Assembly (NCBI GenBank): GCA_947589105.1
Contig: CANQBL010000007.1
Coordinates: forward strand, 1-43,024
Direction: 5' to 3'
DNA: 43,024 nt
Source: an uncultured Bacilli bacterium
Lineage (GTDB): Bacteria > Bacillota_I > Bacilli_A > RF39 > UBA660
Made by a program: the position numbers and the translations under genes. The notes beneath the pieces are model-generated. The model saw only the letters and a program-made list of their open reading frames with translations. It was not told the origin of the DNA and searched no databases. Shown here piece by piece: positions 30,292 to 39,131 of this stretch. Position 1 is the first letter of the stretch, and each line of letters begins with the position of its first letter.

Positions 30292-32283
30292 TTAAGGACT
30301 ACAAGTATTTATCTTTAACTTATTATTTTTAATTTTAACCGTAATACTCCCATTTTTATCTGTTCTATATATTTTAGAAGAAGATAAATTATCTATAGTT
30401 TGTTTATTTGGTAAATTATATCGGTTATTTTTTCCAACACTTATTATTGAATATTTTAAATTAATATTATCAATAAAAGCTTTACCACTACTTGTCTTAC
30501 TTCCATGATGACCCACTTTTAATACATCTATATTATTCAAGTTGTATTTTTTTAATAAATCTTTTTCTACTTTTATAGAAGCATCTGCCATAAAAAGAAA
30601 TTTATAATTATTAAGTTCCATATATATTACATTTGAATTATCATTTTCATTATCATAAATTTCATGATTTAAAAAGTATAGTTTATTACCATCAATATTT
30701 AATTGTTTAATACAACTATAATAAGGTATTTTCTTATTTGCTAAAACATAGATTAAATCTTGTTCAAGTTCGTTAAATTCACCACAATTAAAAATTACTT
30801 CCTTAACCTTAAAATCATTAAATAAATTAATACCTTCTCCCATATGATCAAAATCTCCATGAGTTATAATAAGAGATTGAATTTGATTTATTCCCCTAGA
30901 ATTAAGATAAGGTATAGTTTTATTTTTAACTATACTATTTTCGTTTTTATAAATTCCTCCCGTATCTATTAATAAAGCTTTTCCTCGTGGTAGTATTAAA
31001 ATATTACTATCTCCCTGCCCAACATCTAAAAATATAACTTCGGGTTTATTAATAAAAAAACTTGAATTAATATTTATTAATAAAATAATGAAAAAAAATG
31101 TAATATATTTTTTATTAACTTTAACGGATAAAAACAAAAATATATAATAAATCAAGATAATTATTAAATTTGGTTTTGATATTATAAAAGTTAATAATTT
31201 AAAATTATTAAGATGTAATACTATATATTCTAATATATTTATTAATTGATAATACAATGTATCAAATATTGGTAAAACAAAAGTAATTAATGATAAAGGA
31301 AAATATAAAAAAGTTATAAGAGGAACAAAAATTACATTATATATTATCGATAAAAAATTTATTTTGAAAAAATGAAAAGCTAAAATAGGAACTGATGATA
31401 AAAAACATATTATAGACATAATTAATGTTTTTAATAAATAACTTTTAAGTTTAAATAAGTTGCTAGATAATATTATAAAAAAAGTAATGATAATTGAAAA
31501 AGAAAAACCTATACTATATATTAAAAAAGGATTAATTATAATAAGTAATAATGCAGTAATAATCACTAATATTTCATTTTTAAAACCAAATTTAAATTTT
31601 TTATTTAAATTAGATAAACCAAAAAACATAACACACCTTAAAAGAGATTCACAAAAGTTAGTTAAAAAAAGAAAAAATAAAAGAAAGAAAATTATTACTA
31701 TGTTTTTATATTTGCTCTTTTTAAAAATTCTATTCAAAATTAAAAGAAAAAAACTAATATGCATTCCAGAAATAGCAAAAAGATGTACAATTCCAATATC
31801 ACTATAACCTTGTTTTACATCTTTATCTAAATTGGATGTATCACCCAAAATAAAAGTGCTTAAATATTCATGAGATTTGTATAATGATATTTTTTTTATA
31901 ATTAAATTTTTTATTGTATAAAATACATTTGTGTTTTTTTTAATGAGAGTAACTTTTGCATTATTACTTATCATTTTTATTCCTTTTGATAGTAAGTATT
32001 TTCGGTAATTAAATAAATTAGGAACCGTGTTATCACTAGGACATGTAAATTTTCCTTTTACCCTAATTTTATCTCCTAAGTTAAAATTAGTTTTTTTATA
32101 CAAAATTAATTTATATTTTCTATTTACATCAATTTCTTCTTTATCCTTTATTCTTTTTATATTAGTTATAGTTCCATCTATGGTTTTATTTTCTTTAAGG
32201 CAATAATTACTATTATAAAATAGTACTATAAAAACTCTAATAATTGCTAAAATAATTATTATAAATAGTATTTTCTTATTCAT
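30292..32283 (-). CDS. comEC: DNA uptake channel protein ComEC
   Basis: Membrane channel for single-stranded DNA in natural transformation. 663 aa. A short N-terminal OB-like extracellular part (about 30-135, with DGTITNIKRIK and KGKFTCPSDNTVPN) precedes the competence domain with its hallmark FAISGMHI, then a dozen hydrophobic helices. The C-terminal metallo-beta-lactamase-like nuclease domain has LDVGQGD, ITHGDFDHMGEG, FMADASIKVEKDLL and VGHHGSKTSS, all with the metal ligands present. Slightly shorter than Bacillus ComEC (about 770 aa) but complete. Its ATG overlaps the comEA stop as TAATG, so they are translationally coupled. It can also be read as required for transformation only if the other com genes exist. 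Confidence 0.95.
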   Translation of the reverse strand: MNKKILFIIIILAIIRVFIVLFYNSNYCLKENKTIDGTITNIKRIKDKEEIDVNRKYKLILYKKTNFNLGDKIRVKGKFTCPSDNTVPNLFNYRKYLLSKGIKMISNNAKVTLIKKNTNVFYTIKNLIIKKISLYKSHEYLSTFILGDTSNLDKDVKQGYSDIGIVHLFAISGMHISFFLLILNRIFKKSKYKNIVIIFFLLFFLFLTNFCESLLRCVMFFGLSNLNKKFKFGFKNEILVIITALLLIIINPFLIYSIGFSFSIIITFFIILSSNLFKLKSYLLKTLIMSIICFLSSVPILAFHFFKINFLSIIYNVIFVPLITFLYFPLSLITFVLPIFDTLYYQLINILEYIVLHLNNFKLLTFIISKPNLIIILIYYIFLFLSVKVNKKYITFFFIILLININSSFFINKPEVIFLDVGQGDSNILILPRGKALLIDTGGIYKNENSIVKNKTIPYLNSRGINQIQSLIITHGDFDHMGEGINLFNDFKVKEVIFNCGEFNELEQDLIYVLANKKIPYYSCIKQLNIDGNKLYFLNHEIYDNENDNSNVIYMELNNYKFLFMADASIKVEKDLLKKYNLNNIDVLKVGHHGSKTSSGKAFIDNINLKYSIISVGKNNRYNLPNKQTIDNLSSSKIYRTDKNGSITVKIKNNKLKINTCSP

Positions 32284-32963
32284 TATAAAACAATATAATC
32301 TTTTATTTTTTCAAAAACAGAATCTCCAATACCCGAAACTTTTTTTATATCCTCTATTAAATTAAAATTTCCATTTGTTTGTCTATAACTTATAATTGCA
32401 TCAGCTTTAGCTTCTCCTATAGATGGTAATGTCATTAATTCTTCTTTAGTAGCAGTATTAATTGATAATTTCCCTGTTATTTTCTCGGTTTTATTTTCGG
32501 TAGAATTATTAGAATTTTTTATACAAGCATCATTTTTAACATCAGGACACTCACATTCAAACGAAGCACATGTTATTTGATTATTATTTTCTTTATTCTT
32601 CTTATAATTATATATTTCATCTTTTGTATAAACTATTATATACATTTCATCAGTTATTTTTTTACTTAAATTAAGATTTATTGTATCAGCATTATCCTTT
32701 AATCCTCCTGCCAAATTAATAACATCTATTACCCTTTTATTACTATCTAATTCATAAACTCCAGGCGCATTAACCGCCCCTTTTATATCAACAAAAAATG
32801 TTTTAGAGTTTATTTTTTCTTCTTTAACTATAGATAATTTTTTAACACTAGAAGTTGATACCTTGTTCTTTTTTTCATAACAAAAACAATTAATAAATAA
32901 AATAACTAAAATTATTAAAATACAAACTATATATTTCCAATATTTCTTTATAAAATAATTCAT
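32283..32963 (-). CDS. comEA: DNA receptor ComEA
   Basis: Membrane-anchored DNA-binding receptor for transformation. About 226 aa from ATG 32963, preceded by AAAGGAGAT (a longer reading would translate this site). N-terminal membrane helix (KYIVCILIILVILFINCFC), a soluble-ligand-binding SLBB domain (FFVDIKGAVNAPGVYELDS), a Cys-containing linker (FECECPDVKNDAC) and a C-terminal double helix-hairpin-helix: LSINTATKEELMTLPSIGEA and VSGIGDSVFEKI. Cotranscribed with comEC. The four Cys in the linker (two short pairs) are not typical and could form a disulfide or metal site. Confidence 0.93.
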   Translation of the reverse strand: MNYFIKKYWKYIVCILIILVILFINCFCYEKKNKVSTSSVKKLSIVKEEKINSKTFFVDIKGAVNAPGVYELDSNKRVIDVINLAGGLKDNADTINLNLSKKITDEMYIIVYTKDEIYNYKKNKENNNQITCASFECECPDVKNDACIKNSNNSTENKTEKITGKLSINTATKEELMTLPSIGEAKADAIISYRQTNGNFNLIEDIKKVSGIGDSVFEKIKDYIVL

Positions 32964-33013
32964 TTTTTTATCTCCTTTCACTTTAATTATTAAACGTTTA
33001 TAATAAAAACACG

Positions 33014-33050
33014 CGAAAAAAAAGATAAAAAATAAAAATATTTTATCTTT
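33014..33050 (-). terminator. Terminator of ftsW
   Basis: Stem AAAGATAAAA/TTTTATCTTT (33021-33030 with 33041-33050) followed by a run of eight T on the minus strand. Confidence 0.8.
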
Positions 33051-33087
33051 AATACCCCCAAGTTATTTAAATTTTATATTTTTTTAT

Positions 33088-34230
33088 TTATCTAACCAAA
33101 TGTTTTTGTTCAAAAATTTTATTTTCAACCGCCACTCTCTGAACCAATCCTAAACATATAAGTAAATTTATCATAAATGATCCACCATAAGAATAAAACG
33201 GAAGAGGAACCCCAGTAAGTGGTATTATGCCTAATACTCCTCCTAAATTAATCATAACATGAAGTGATATTAAAGTAGCAACCCCGTAACATATTATTGT
33301 TCCTTGCAAATTATAAGATTTTTTACCTATTAAAATTATTCGCCATATTATTACAAAATAAGATAAAATTATTAAAACACCTGCTATTAAACCCATTTCT
33401 TCTATTATTATAGCAAATATAAAATCAGTGTGAGCTTCTGGTAAATACAAATACTTTTGCTTACTATTACCATAGCCACTTCCTAAAATGCCACCACTAT
33501 TTATCGCAATATATCCATTACATACTTGATAACCAGTTTTTTCCCGATATCTGGTACAAGGGTCTTTATAATTAAATCTACTAACTTGACTACTAGTTAA
33601 ACCTTTACCTGTTACCACCATTACAAGAGCTAAAATAAGTACCGAAATTATAGTAAATGTTGCCATAATAAACTTCAATTTATTATCATAAGGAATAACT
33701 AAAAAAATAACCGCTGTTATGCCAACTAATACCATCATGGTTCCAAAGTCTGGTTGTTCAAATATTAAAAATATAAATATAAATGGAACCACGAAAGGTA
33801 AAACTTTCATAGAATTACTAATATATTTAATTTTCAACATCTTTTCAAAAATGAGTGCAAAAAACAATATCAGAACAGTTTTTGCAAACTCACTTGGTTG
33901 AATACCAAAACCGCCAATAAAAAGCCAACCACTTATTCCGTTCATAACCTTCTCATTTACAAGAACATATATTAAAGCCCCAGTAACTATTAAAATTGCA
34001 AAATATATTAATATACGCCAAGTTTTTATATAATTTTTAATTATTATCCAAGCACAAAAAAGACCTGCTGCTATAAATAAAATTTGCCTTTTAAAATAAA
34101 AATAACTATCAGCTTTAGACATATAGGCTTTTAATGATGAAGCACTACCAACCATCATAAGTCCAAAGACTAAACAAATGAGTGTTAATATTAATAAAGG
34201 CTTATCAATTTTATTAAAAACTTTTCTCAT
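33088..34230 (-). CDS. ftsW: SEDS peptidoglycan polymerase FtsW
   Basis: Glycosyltransferase of the SEDS family that polymerises septal (or lateral) glycan strands with a class B penicillin-binding protein. About 380 aa from ATG 34230, preceded by AGGTGATAAC; a start at 34299 has no site. Ten membrane helices. Signature segments: GFGIQPSEFAKTVLILFFA, GYGNSKQKYLYLPEAHTDFIFA and GVPLPFYSYGGSFMINLL. The P-L-P-F-x-S-Y-G-G motif is FtsW/RodA-wide; it is named FtsW on length and general resemblance, but RodA cannot be excluded. Most relatives have Ile or Val where this one has Tyr (PFYSYGGS). Confidence 0.85.
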   Translation of the reverse strand: MRKVFNKIDKPLLILTLICLVFGLMMVGSASSLKAYMSKADSYFYFKRQILFIAAGLFCAWIIIKNYIKTWRILIYFAILIVTGALIYVLVNEKVMNGISGWLFIGGFGIQPSEFAKTVLILFFALIFEKMLKIKYISNSMKVLPFVVPFIFIFLIFEQPDFGTMMVLVGITAVIFLVIPYDNKLKFIMATFTIISVLILALVMVVTGKGLTSSQVSRFNYKDPCTRYREKTGYQVCNGYIAINSGGILGSGYGNSKQKYLYLPEAHTDFIFAIIIEEMGLIAGVLIILSYFVIIWRIILIGKKSYNLQGTIICYGVATLISLHVMINLGGVLGIIPLTGVPLPFYSYGGSFMINLLICLGLVQRVAVENKIFEQKHLVR

Positions 34231-34354
34231 GTTATCACCTATCATAAATATAATAACACATTTTTTTATTTTTTTATATATAGGTATTTTGTATAACACT
34301 TTATTTACATTTAGAGTAAACTATAATAGATAATATCAAAGGAGGGATATTAAT

Positions 34355-34540
34355 ATGTATTACTATGGTTACCAAGGTGGCTACGGATATAACTCTCCAT
34401 GCTGCGGTGGCGCTTATGCTTATCCTTACTATGGAGGAAATCAAAATCAAGGTGGCACAGGTTATGGAGCAGCTATTATCTTAGTACTATTCATCTTATT
34501 AGTTATAGTTATAGGAGCTAGATGGCTAGGAAATAACTAG
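34355..34540 (+). CDS. YjcZ-family small membrane protein
   Basis: 61 aa. Tyr/Gly-rich N-terminus (MYYYGYQGGYGYNSPCCGGA) and a C-terminal membrane helix YGAAIILVLFILLVIVIGA. The final block matches the YjcZ sporulation-protein family (FALIVVLFILLIIVGA type, recalled), which includes small proteins needed for spore coat assembly in Bacillus. The N-terminal part is longer than usual. Strong AAAGGAGGG site, divergent from ftsW, single-gene unit with a terminator. Other small Gly/Tyr proteins could look alike, so the name rests on the helix motif. Confidence 0.75.
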   Translation: MYYYGYQGGYGYNSPCCGGAYAYPYYGGNQNQGGTGYGAAIILVLFILLVIVIGARWLGNN

Positions 34541-34564
34541 GAAAGTTTTACTTTCCTTTTTTTT
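34539..34564 (+). terminator. Terminator of the YjcZ-like gene
   Basis: AGGAAAG/CTTTCCT stem with five-base loop and eight T. Confidence 0.9.
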
Positions 34565-34595
34565 ATGATATAATTATTTTGGTTAGAGGTGAAGT

Positions 34596-35144
34596 ATGTT
34601 TAAAAAATTAAAAATACTAGACGAAAAGGACAAACGGTTAAGAACCATTAGTAAAGATGTTATTTTCCCTTTATCTGAAGAAGAAAAAGATACGATAAAA
34701 AACGCAATGAAAAACTTAAAATATAGTCAAATCGATAAATATGCTAAAAAATATAATTTAAGAGCTGGTTGGGGATTATCTGCGATACAAATTGGTATTG
34801 CTAAAAGGTGGTTTGTTATAGTTGAAGAGCAAGATGATGGTAGTTTTAAAGAATACTTTTTTGCAAACCCAAGAATAATAAGTAACAGTACCGAAAAAAT
34901 TTATGTTGAACAAGGAGAAGGCTGTTTAAGCGTAAATCGTGAGGTAATTGGTATAATTCCTAGATATGCTAGAGTAACTATAGAAGCAATGGATATAAAC
35001 GGAAATAAATTTGAAATGAGATTAAGAGAAGACCTTGCTGTATGCGTTCAACATGAAATGGATCACTTACAAGGAATTTTATTTATCGATAGAATAGATA
35101 AAAAAAATCCATTTAAAGATTCTGAAAAATATAGATCAATATAA
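34596..35144 (+). CDS. def: Peptide deformylase
   Basis: Removes the formyl group from nascent proteins. 182 aa, type II (Gram-positive, with long insertions). Metal site motifs: EGCLS (108-112, Cys110) and QHEMDH (152-157, with both His and catalytic Glu). Motif 1 reads GWGLSAIQIG (58-67) where the usual form is GxGLAAxQ, so Ala-Pro is replaced by Ser-Ala-Ile. Ribosome binding site AGAGGTGAA. It is alone, away from fmt. Confidence 0.95.
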   Translation: MFKKLKILDEKDKRLRTISKDVIFPLSEEEKDTIKNAMKNLKYSQIDKYAKKYNLRAGWGLSAIQIGIAKRWFVIVEEQDDGSFKEYFFANPRIISNSTEKIYVEQGEGCLSVNREVIGIIPRYARVTIEAMDINGNKFEMRLREDLAVCVQHEMDHLQGILFIDRIDKKNPFKDSEKYRSI

Positions 35145-35220
35145 AAGAGAAACTTTGATATAAAACCTGTTTCTTCAAAAAATAGAAACGAAGTTCATAC
35201 CAATTTTAGTTTCTCTTTTT
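35143..35220 (+). terminator. Compound hairpin after def
   Basis: AAAAGAGAAACT (35143-35154) can pair with AGTTTCTCTTTT (35208-35219) and is followed by T residues. Between them are GTTTCT and AGAAAC, which can pair with each other, or with the outer arms instead. It ends the def transcript. From about 35221 to 35324 there is only AT-rich sequence before the end of smc. Confidence 0.7.
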
Positions 35221-35324
35221 TTAATTTATTTTAACATCAAAAAAGCTTTAAAAAAATCATCTAAAGTAAGTTTGTCTTAAAATTATTAACGAGTTAATAC
35301 ATTTATATTTACTTTTGTATAATT

Positions 35325-38282
35325 TTACCCCTGTTCATTTTTTATATCTTCTAATTTAACACTAACTAATTTTGAAACTCCTGGTTCTTGCATTGTAACA
35401 CCATACAAAACATCAGCATATTCCATAGTTTTCTTTTTATGAGTAATTACAATAAATTGTGTTTTACCTTTAAATTCTGCTAAAAACTTTCCAAAATTAT
35501 CAACGTTTACTTCATCTAAAGCAGCTTCTACCTCATCTAAAATACAAAAAGGTACAGGCCTTGTTTCTAAAATTGCGAATAAAAGTGATATTGCCGTTAA
35601 GGTTTTTTCACCTCCGGATAATAAAGATATATGTTGAAGAGTTTTACCAGGTGGTAAAGCCTTTATATCAATTCCAGTTGATAATATGTTAGATGGATCA
35701 GTAAGTTTAAGCTCAGCATTTCCCCCAGAAAATAATTTTTTAAATACAAGTTTAAATCTTGTTTTTATTTGTTCGAATGACTCTAAAAACTTTTCTTTCA
35801 TTATATCATCTAACTCTTTTATTATTTCTAGTATAGTATCTTCTGCTTTTACTAAATCTTCTTTTTGTCTAGTTAAAAAATCATATCTTTGACAAACTCT
35901 ATCATATTCTTCGATAGCACCTATGTTTACATCCCCTAATTTTTTAATTTCTAATTTACACTTATCAACAATTTTTCTAGCTTCCTCAGCATCAATTTCA
36001 AGAAAATAATTAGCCTTAGCTTTTTCAAAAGTCATAGCATAATCCTCGGTTAGAGTATTAAGTAAATTATCTAATTTTACATCTTCTCGATTAACTTTTA
36101 TTTCCAAATCTTTTAATTGTTGTTGTTTATTATAAAATTCTTGATTATTAATTTTATTTTCTTTTTCTAAACTAAAAATTGAATCTTTATAATCTTCTAT
36201 TTCACTTTTTACCTCTTCTATTTTAGTTAGAATATTATTTTTTTCCTTTTCTTTTTCGTAGTATTCTCCTACTATTTTTTCTTCTTCTAAACTTAACGTA
36301 CCTTTAATTAAACCATTTATATTACTAGCTTCTTCTTCTAACTTTGTTAATTCTTCTTCATAAAGTTTATATCTTTCTTTTTCATATCTTAAAGAAATTT
36401 CTAAATTTGTCTTTTCTTTATTAAAATTTTCTTTTTCTTCCATTAATTCTTTATATTTATTATCACTTACATTTATTTGTTCTTCTAAAATGGCTCTTTT
36501 ATTTTCTAGGTTTTTAAGTAATTTAACATTATCTTCTAATTCATGCTTTTGAGTTATTAAGTTGGTCTGATTTTTTATAATACCTCCAGTTAATGACCCA
36601 CCAACATGTATTAATTCGCCATCTAATGTAACTATTTTATATTTATAATTTATTTTTCTTGCAATATCTTCTGCTGCGTCTATATCAGTTACTACAACCG
36701 TTGTTCCTAATTGATTTTTTATTACGTTATTATATAAGCTTTCAAACTTAACTAAATCTGATGCAACACCTACAAAATCTTCTTCATCTCTTAATATTTT
36801 ATATGTAGCACTATCTACTTCCCTTGCCTTAATAATATTAAGAGGAAAAAAAGTAGCTCTTCCAAATTTGTTAAATTTTAAATACTTAATACATTCTTTT
36901 GCTGTAAATTCATCATCAGTTACGATGTAATTAGCAGCTTGTCCTAAAGCAGTTGCTACCGCAACTGAATGTTCTTTTTCTGTTTCAATTAAGTTTCCAA
37001 TCACTCCTTGAACACCAGATAGTTTAGGATTATCCAAGATACTTTTAATAGCATACGGTAATCCTGTATTATTTTCAAGTTGGTTTCTTAATATTTCTAT
37101 TTTATATTTAGTTTCGTTTTCCAACCTGTTTTGTTCAGTTAATTTTTTTTCATTATCATCATGTAATTTTCTTGCTTCTAAAAACTCTTCTTCTTTAGCA
37201 TTTAATTTTAAAGTACAAGCATTTATTTTTTTATTTAATATATCAAGCGTATTTTTAACCTCAAAAATCTCATTTTCTTTTTTTAAAATATTCTCTTTTA
37301 TATTAACTATATTATCATGTACTTTAGCATCAGTTGCATTATATTTTTGCCTTTCTATAATTAAATCTTTTTTTCCTAAAAGGCTTTGTGATTCTTCTAC
37401 TATTTTTGTTAATTTGTTTTGTAAAACATATAACTCTTCTTCTTTTTTTGTGTTTTTAAGTTTTAACTGTTCTATTTTAGTTAAATCTACGTTACTATCT
37501 TTTTCAAGTTTAATTATCTCATTACTTAATTTTGAAATTAATAATTTATTACTTTGATAATCAGCATTTAAATTATCTACTTCATTAACTATTAATGAAA
37601 CTTCTATTTCATCTAATTTTTTCTTATTTTCTAAATATTTTTTAGCATCAAGGCTTTGCTTTTTTAAAGGTTCTAAATTAGTTTCTAATTCCAAAATAAC
37701 ATCATTAACACGATTCATATTATCGTGAGTTCTATCTAATTTTCTAAGAGCCTCATCTTTTCTTTTTTTATACTTTAAAGTTCCTGCAGCTGCTTCAAAA
37801 ACTATTCTTCTTTCTTCTGGTTTGTTAGATAAAATAGATGCAATATCACCTTGCGAAATAATATTAAAAGATTCTTTTGAAATTCCGGTATCAACAAATA
37901 AATCCTGTATATCCTTAAGTCTTACTTTTTCATTATTTAAATAATACTCATTTTCACCAGTTTTATAAATACTTCTTTTTACACTAACCTCAGTATAATC
38001 AATTGGTAAATATTTATCGGTATTATCAAAAATAAGAGTAACACTAGCACTCGAAGCTGGTTTTCTTGATTTACTTCCAGAAAATATTACATCGCTCATA
38101 GCGCCTTCACCACGTAGCTGTTTAACTGATTGTTCTCCTAATACCCAACGAACAGCATCAACAATGTTACTCTTACCACTACCATTAGGACCTACTACAC
38201 CTGATATTCCAGATGTTAAATCAAGTTTTATTTTTTCCGCAAAAGACTTAAAACCAGCGGCTCTAATCTCCTTTAAAAACAT
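35325..38282 (-). CDS. smc: Chromosome segregation ATPase SMC (short arms)
   Basis: Dimeric ATPase that compacts and separates chromosomes. 985 aa, about 200 shorter than the usual 1170-1190. Walker A GPNGSGKS (31-38), signature LSGGEKTLTAISLLFAI, Walker B FCILDEVEAALDEVN near the C-terminus. The hinge (about 422-570, LSGVQGVIGNLIET to GGSLTGG) lies between two coiled-coil arms of about 250 and 300 residues, each about 100 shorter than in B. subtilis. All functional motifs are intact. Follows rnc by 11 bases; ftsY, which often follows smc, is not here. Confidence 0.96.
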   Translation of the reverse strand: MFLKEIRAAGFKSFAEKIKLDLTSGISGVVGPNGSGKSNIVDAVRWVLGEQSVKQLRGEGAMSDVIFSGSKSRKPASSASVTLIFDNTDKYLPIDYTEVSVKRSIYKTGENEYYLNNEKVRLKDIQDLFVDTGISKESFNIISQGDIASILSNKPEERRIVFEAAAGTLKYKKRKDEALRKLDRTHDNMNRVNDVILELETNLEPLKKQSLDAKKYLENKKKLDEIEVSLIVNEVDNLNADYQSNKLLISKLSNEIIKLEKDSNVDLTKIEQLKLKNTKKEEELYVLQNKLTKIVEESQSLLGKKDLIIERQKYNATDAKVHDNIVNIKENILKKENEIFEVKNTLDILNKKINACTLKLNAKEEEFLEARKLHDDNEKKLTEQNRLENETKYKIEILRNQLENNTGLPYAIKSILDNPKLSGVQGVIGNLIETEKEHSVAVATALGQAANYIVTDDEFTAKECIKYLKFNKFGRATFFPLNIIKAREVDSATYKILRDEEDFVGVASDLVKFESLYNNVIKNQLGTTVVVTDIDAAEDIARKINYKYKIVTLDGELIHVGGSLTGGIIKNQTNLITQKHELEDNVKLLKNLENKRAILEEQINVSDNKYKELMEEKENFNKEKTNLEISLRYEKERYKLYEEELTKLEEEASNINGLIKGTLSLEEEKIVGEYYEKEKEKNNILTKIEEVKSEIEDYKDSIFSLEKENKINNQEFYNKQQQLKDLEIKVNREDVKLDNLLNTLTEDYAMTFEKAKANYFLEIDAEEARKIVDKCKLEIKKLGDVNIGAIEEYDRVCQRYDFLTRQKEDLVKAEDTILEIIKELDDIMKEKFLESFEQIKTRFKLVFKKLFSGGNAELKLTDPSNILSTGIDIKALPPGKTLQHISLLSGGEKTLTAISLLFAILETRPVPFCILDEVEAALDEVNVDNFGKFLAEFKGKTQFIVITHKKKTMEYADVLYGVTMQEPGVSKLVSVKLEDIKNEQG

Positions 38283-38293
38283 AAAATCACTTC

Positions 38294-38962
38294 CTAACTA
38301 ATTTTCGCTTGCTTATCAAGTGCATGTTTAGCAGCTTCTTGTTCTGCTTCTTTTTTAGATTTTGCTTTCCCTGTGGCAAGTACTATGCCATCTACTATAA
38401 CATTTACCGTAAACGTTCTATCATGAGATGGTCCTTCTTCTTTTATAACCTCATAATTTACTGACTTTTTAGTAGTTTGAACCATTTCTTGTAACTCTGA
38501 TTTATAATCCATAAAAAAGGTTTCAGGCTTTTCTTTTATAAAAGGTATTACTACATCATAAACTATTTCCCTAGCCTTTTTATAACCTTGATCTAAATAC
38601 ACGGCTCCTAAAAAAGATTCAAACATATCTGAAAGAGTTGCTTTTCGGTATTTTCCACCTGATAACTCCTCCCCTTTTCCAACCTTAACATATTTCGGAA
38701 AATCAAGTAATAAAGCATATTCATATAAAGCGTTTTCACACACATACATTGATCTTATCTTAGTCATCTTTCCTTCTTCATAATCGGTTTCATTATAAAG
38801 ATAATCACTCATTATTAAATCTAAAACCTTATCACCTAAAAACTCTAATCTTTGGTAATTTTCTGTTAGTCCATGTTCATTACAATATGATGAATGTGAA
38901 AAAGCTGTATCATAAATATGTATATTATTTGTCTTAATATTAAATTTATCAAGTAATTTCAT
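38294..38962 (-). CDS. rnc: Ribonuclease III
   Basis: Double-strand RNA endonuclease for rRNA and mRNA processing. 222 aa from ATG 38962 (AGAGGTGATAATT precedes it; GTG at 38971 lies in the site). Signature YQRLEFLGDKVLDLIMSDYL, with the catalytic Glu and Asp; later DMFESFLGAVYLDQG. C-terminal double-stranded RNA binding domain, including DYKSELQEMVQ and GKAKSKKEAEQEAAKHAL. First gene of rnc-smc. Confidence 0.96.
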   Translation of the reverse strand: MKLLDKFNIKTNNIHIYDTAFSHSSYCNEHGLTENYQRLEFLGDKVLDLIMSDYLYNETDYEEGKMTKIRSMYVCENALYEYALLLDFPKYVKVGKGEELSGGKYRKATLSDMFESFLGAVYLDQGYKKAREIVYDVVIPFIKEKPETFFMDYKSELQEMVQTTKKSVNYEVIKEEGPSHDRTFTVNVIVDGIVLATGKAKSKKEAEQEAAKHALDKQAKIS

Positions 38963-39101
38963 AATTATCACCTCTTAAATTATAACAAAAAAACTAGATT
39001 TAATCTATAACAAAAACAATTATAATATATGGTATTTTTATTTCCTATAAAATTATATATCACAAGCATGTTTTCAAATATACTATAAAATTGAGTTAAA
39101 T

Positions 39102-39131
39102 AAAAAAGTTTTGAAAAAAATCAAAACCTTT
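39102..39131 (-). terminator. Terminator of dnaE
   Basis: AAAAGGTTTTG and CAAAACTTTTTT pair (one G-T) around a T-rich loop, with T run on the minus strand. Confidence 0.7.
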
